Assembly (NCBI GenBank): GCA_002307215.1
Contig: DBTU01000015.1
Span: 63,818 to 71,383 of the forward strand
Length of the DNA: 7,566 nt
DNA from: Lachnoclostridium sp. UBA1308
GTDB taxonomy: Bacteria; Bacillota; Clostridia; Lachnospirales; Lachnospiraceae
Reading direction: 5' to 3'
The notes below the pieces were generated by a model, which worked only from the letters and a program-made list of their open reading frames with translations, ran no database searches and had not been told where the DNA came from. This document shows, in pieces, positions 6,987 to 7,566 of this stretch. The position numbers were made by a program, and so were the translations under genes. Within the stretch, counting starts at the first letter, position 1, and each line of letters starts with the position of its first letter.

Positions 6987-7019
6987 TACCGTATATTCAC
7001 ACTTGATAGAATATACGTA
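6987..7019 (-). repeat. Inverted repeat between the b5 gene and the GH2 gene
   Basis: The arms GTATATTC (6991-6998) and GAATATAC (7009-7016) are perfect over eight bases around a 10-base centre. They extend by C6990-G7017 and, past one unpaired base, by TA/TA. On the minus strand the second arm is followed by a pyrimidine run (CCTTTTCTTTTC), so it could be a weak AT-rich terminator for the b5 gene. It also lies about 50 bases upstream of the GH2 -35 box, where a regulator might bind. A second AT-rich palindrome, TTTCTTT-CGA-AAAGAAA, lies at 6966-6982, and CCCCGGGG lies at 7023-7030. Confidence 0.45.
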
Positions 7020-7064
7020 TAACCCCGGGGCTTTCAATGATCTTTTCTTTGTAATTAGATTTAT

Positions 7065-7526
7065 TTAGTCCTGTTTTAACATTCCTACTATAGGTAATTG
7101 TTGAAGTATTTCAAACATTCCAATATGGCAACCTCGAAAAGCAGAGGTAAGGTCATTACCTGCATATAGTCCGAAGTGAGTCCCTCCGCCCCATCTCATT
7201 ACATTGGTTACATCATAAACCACACCGTTTACTGCCACGTATGCGAAATTGGTACCGCTTCCATCATTTTGGGCTAATTCCTCTTTTGAAATTACACGCT
7301 CCGATGGCGGCTCCGGCGGTTGCGGTTGTTGGGAGGCAGACAAAGTATTTGAATTAACATTGGGTACTGTCAGTATTAAATCAGTTAATTCATCTGCGAC
7401 CTCATCAATCTGATATTCCAGATACTTCTTCTGATAGACAGAGGTTGCAAAGACCTGCATCTGACTGTAGTGACATATTTCCTTTAAGTATTGCTTTATG
7501 AGACTTCTCTTAACCAATTCATCCAT
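7065..7526 (-). CDS. Cytochrome b5-like heme/steroid-binding domain protein
   Basis: This is a 153-residue soluble protein with two parts. Residues 1-55 are polar and probably helical and match nothing I recognise. After a linker rich in Gln and Pro (about 66-74) comes a short cytochrome-b5-like domain (about 79-152): a KEELAQNDG entry, FAYVAVNGVVYDVTNV (94-109), then HFGLYAGNDLTSAF (117-130) and CHIG (133-136), ending LPIVGMLK. H117 and H134 sit where this family places its two heme-ligand histidines, so heme binding is plausible but not proven. There is no signal peptide, transmembrane helix or CxxCH motif. The start has AGAGGA five bases upstream. Its promoter and any upstream partner lie beyond the window edge. 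A redox or heme-handling role is inference. Confidence 0.8.
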   Translation of the reverse strand: MDELVKRSLIKQYLKEICHYSQMQVFATSVYQKKYLEYQIDEVADELTDLILTVPNVNSNTLSASQQPQPPEPPSERVISKEELAQNDGSGTNFAYVAVNGVVYDVTNVMRWGGGTHFGLYAGNDLTSAFRGCHIGMFEILQQLPIVGMLKQD

Positions 7527-7566
7527 ACTAATCCTCTATTCTGCCGCAAACCCGCGAATTTGGGCG

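Noticed and set aside
7543..7565. GC-rich hairpin (GCC-g-CAAA / TTTG-GGC) just upstream of the b5 gene
   Set aside because: It is at the window edge, has a bulge and is not followed by a U-tract, so it cannot be told from chance or from the end of an upstream gene.

Overview
This window reads as chromosomal DNA of a low-GC Gram-positive anaerobe, most likely a clostridium of the Lachnospiraceae type. That placement is inference. It rests on the AT-rich intergenic DNA, good Shine-Dalgarno sites, a lipoteichoic-acid-synthase-type membrane protein, a clostridial-style MotA/MotB pair, and a short cytochrome-b5-like protein of a kind common in that group. All six genes lie on the minus strand. I see no tRNA, rRNA, CRISPR array, transposase or phage gene, and no gap without a gene longer than about 240 bases.

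In the direction of transcription (high to low coordinate) the layout is as follows. First comes a small cytochrome-b5-domain protein (7526-7065). A gap of about 215 bases with an inverted repeat and a probable promoter follows. Next is a cytoplasmic family 2 glycoside hydrolase (6849-5056). A 240-base gap then holds a near-consensus sigma-A promoter and, just after its expected transcription start, a 121-base structured element (4965-4845). That leads into an LTA-synthase-family membrane enzyme (4815-2818), and 101 bases later a choline-kinase/LicA-like phosphotransferase (2716-1817). After a 156-base promoter region come motA and motB (1660-94), which overlap by 38 bases. The window closes with a second repeat-like sequence (85-1).

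The genes fall into three apparent units. The LTA synthase and the LicA-like kinase may form a short operon for making and decorating a glycerol-phosphate surface polymer. motA-motB encode the flagellar stator and stand apart from any other flagellar gene in view. The hydrolase and the b5 protein show no clear link to each other or to the rest.

I found no convincing new multi-gene system. The most interesting signal is the 121-base element in the LTA synthase leader. It has near-perfect terminal inverted repeats and three internal stems, one capped by a GAAA tetraloop on the transcribed strand. It is either a mobile or repeated (REP/MITE-like) element or a structured leader RNA.
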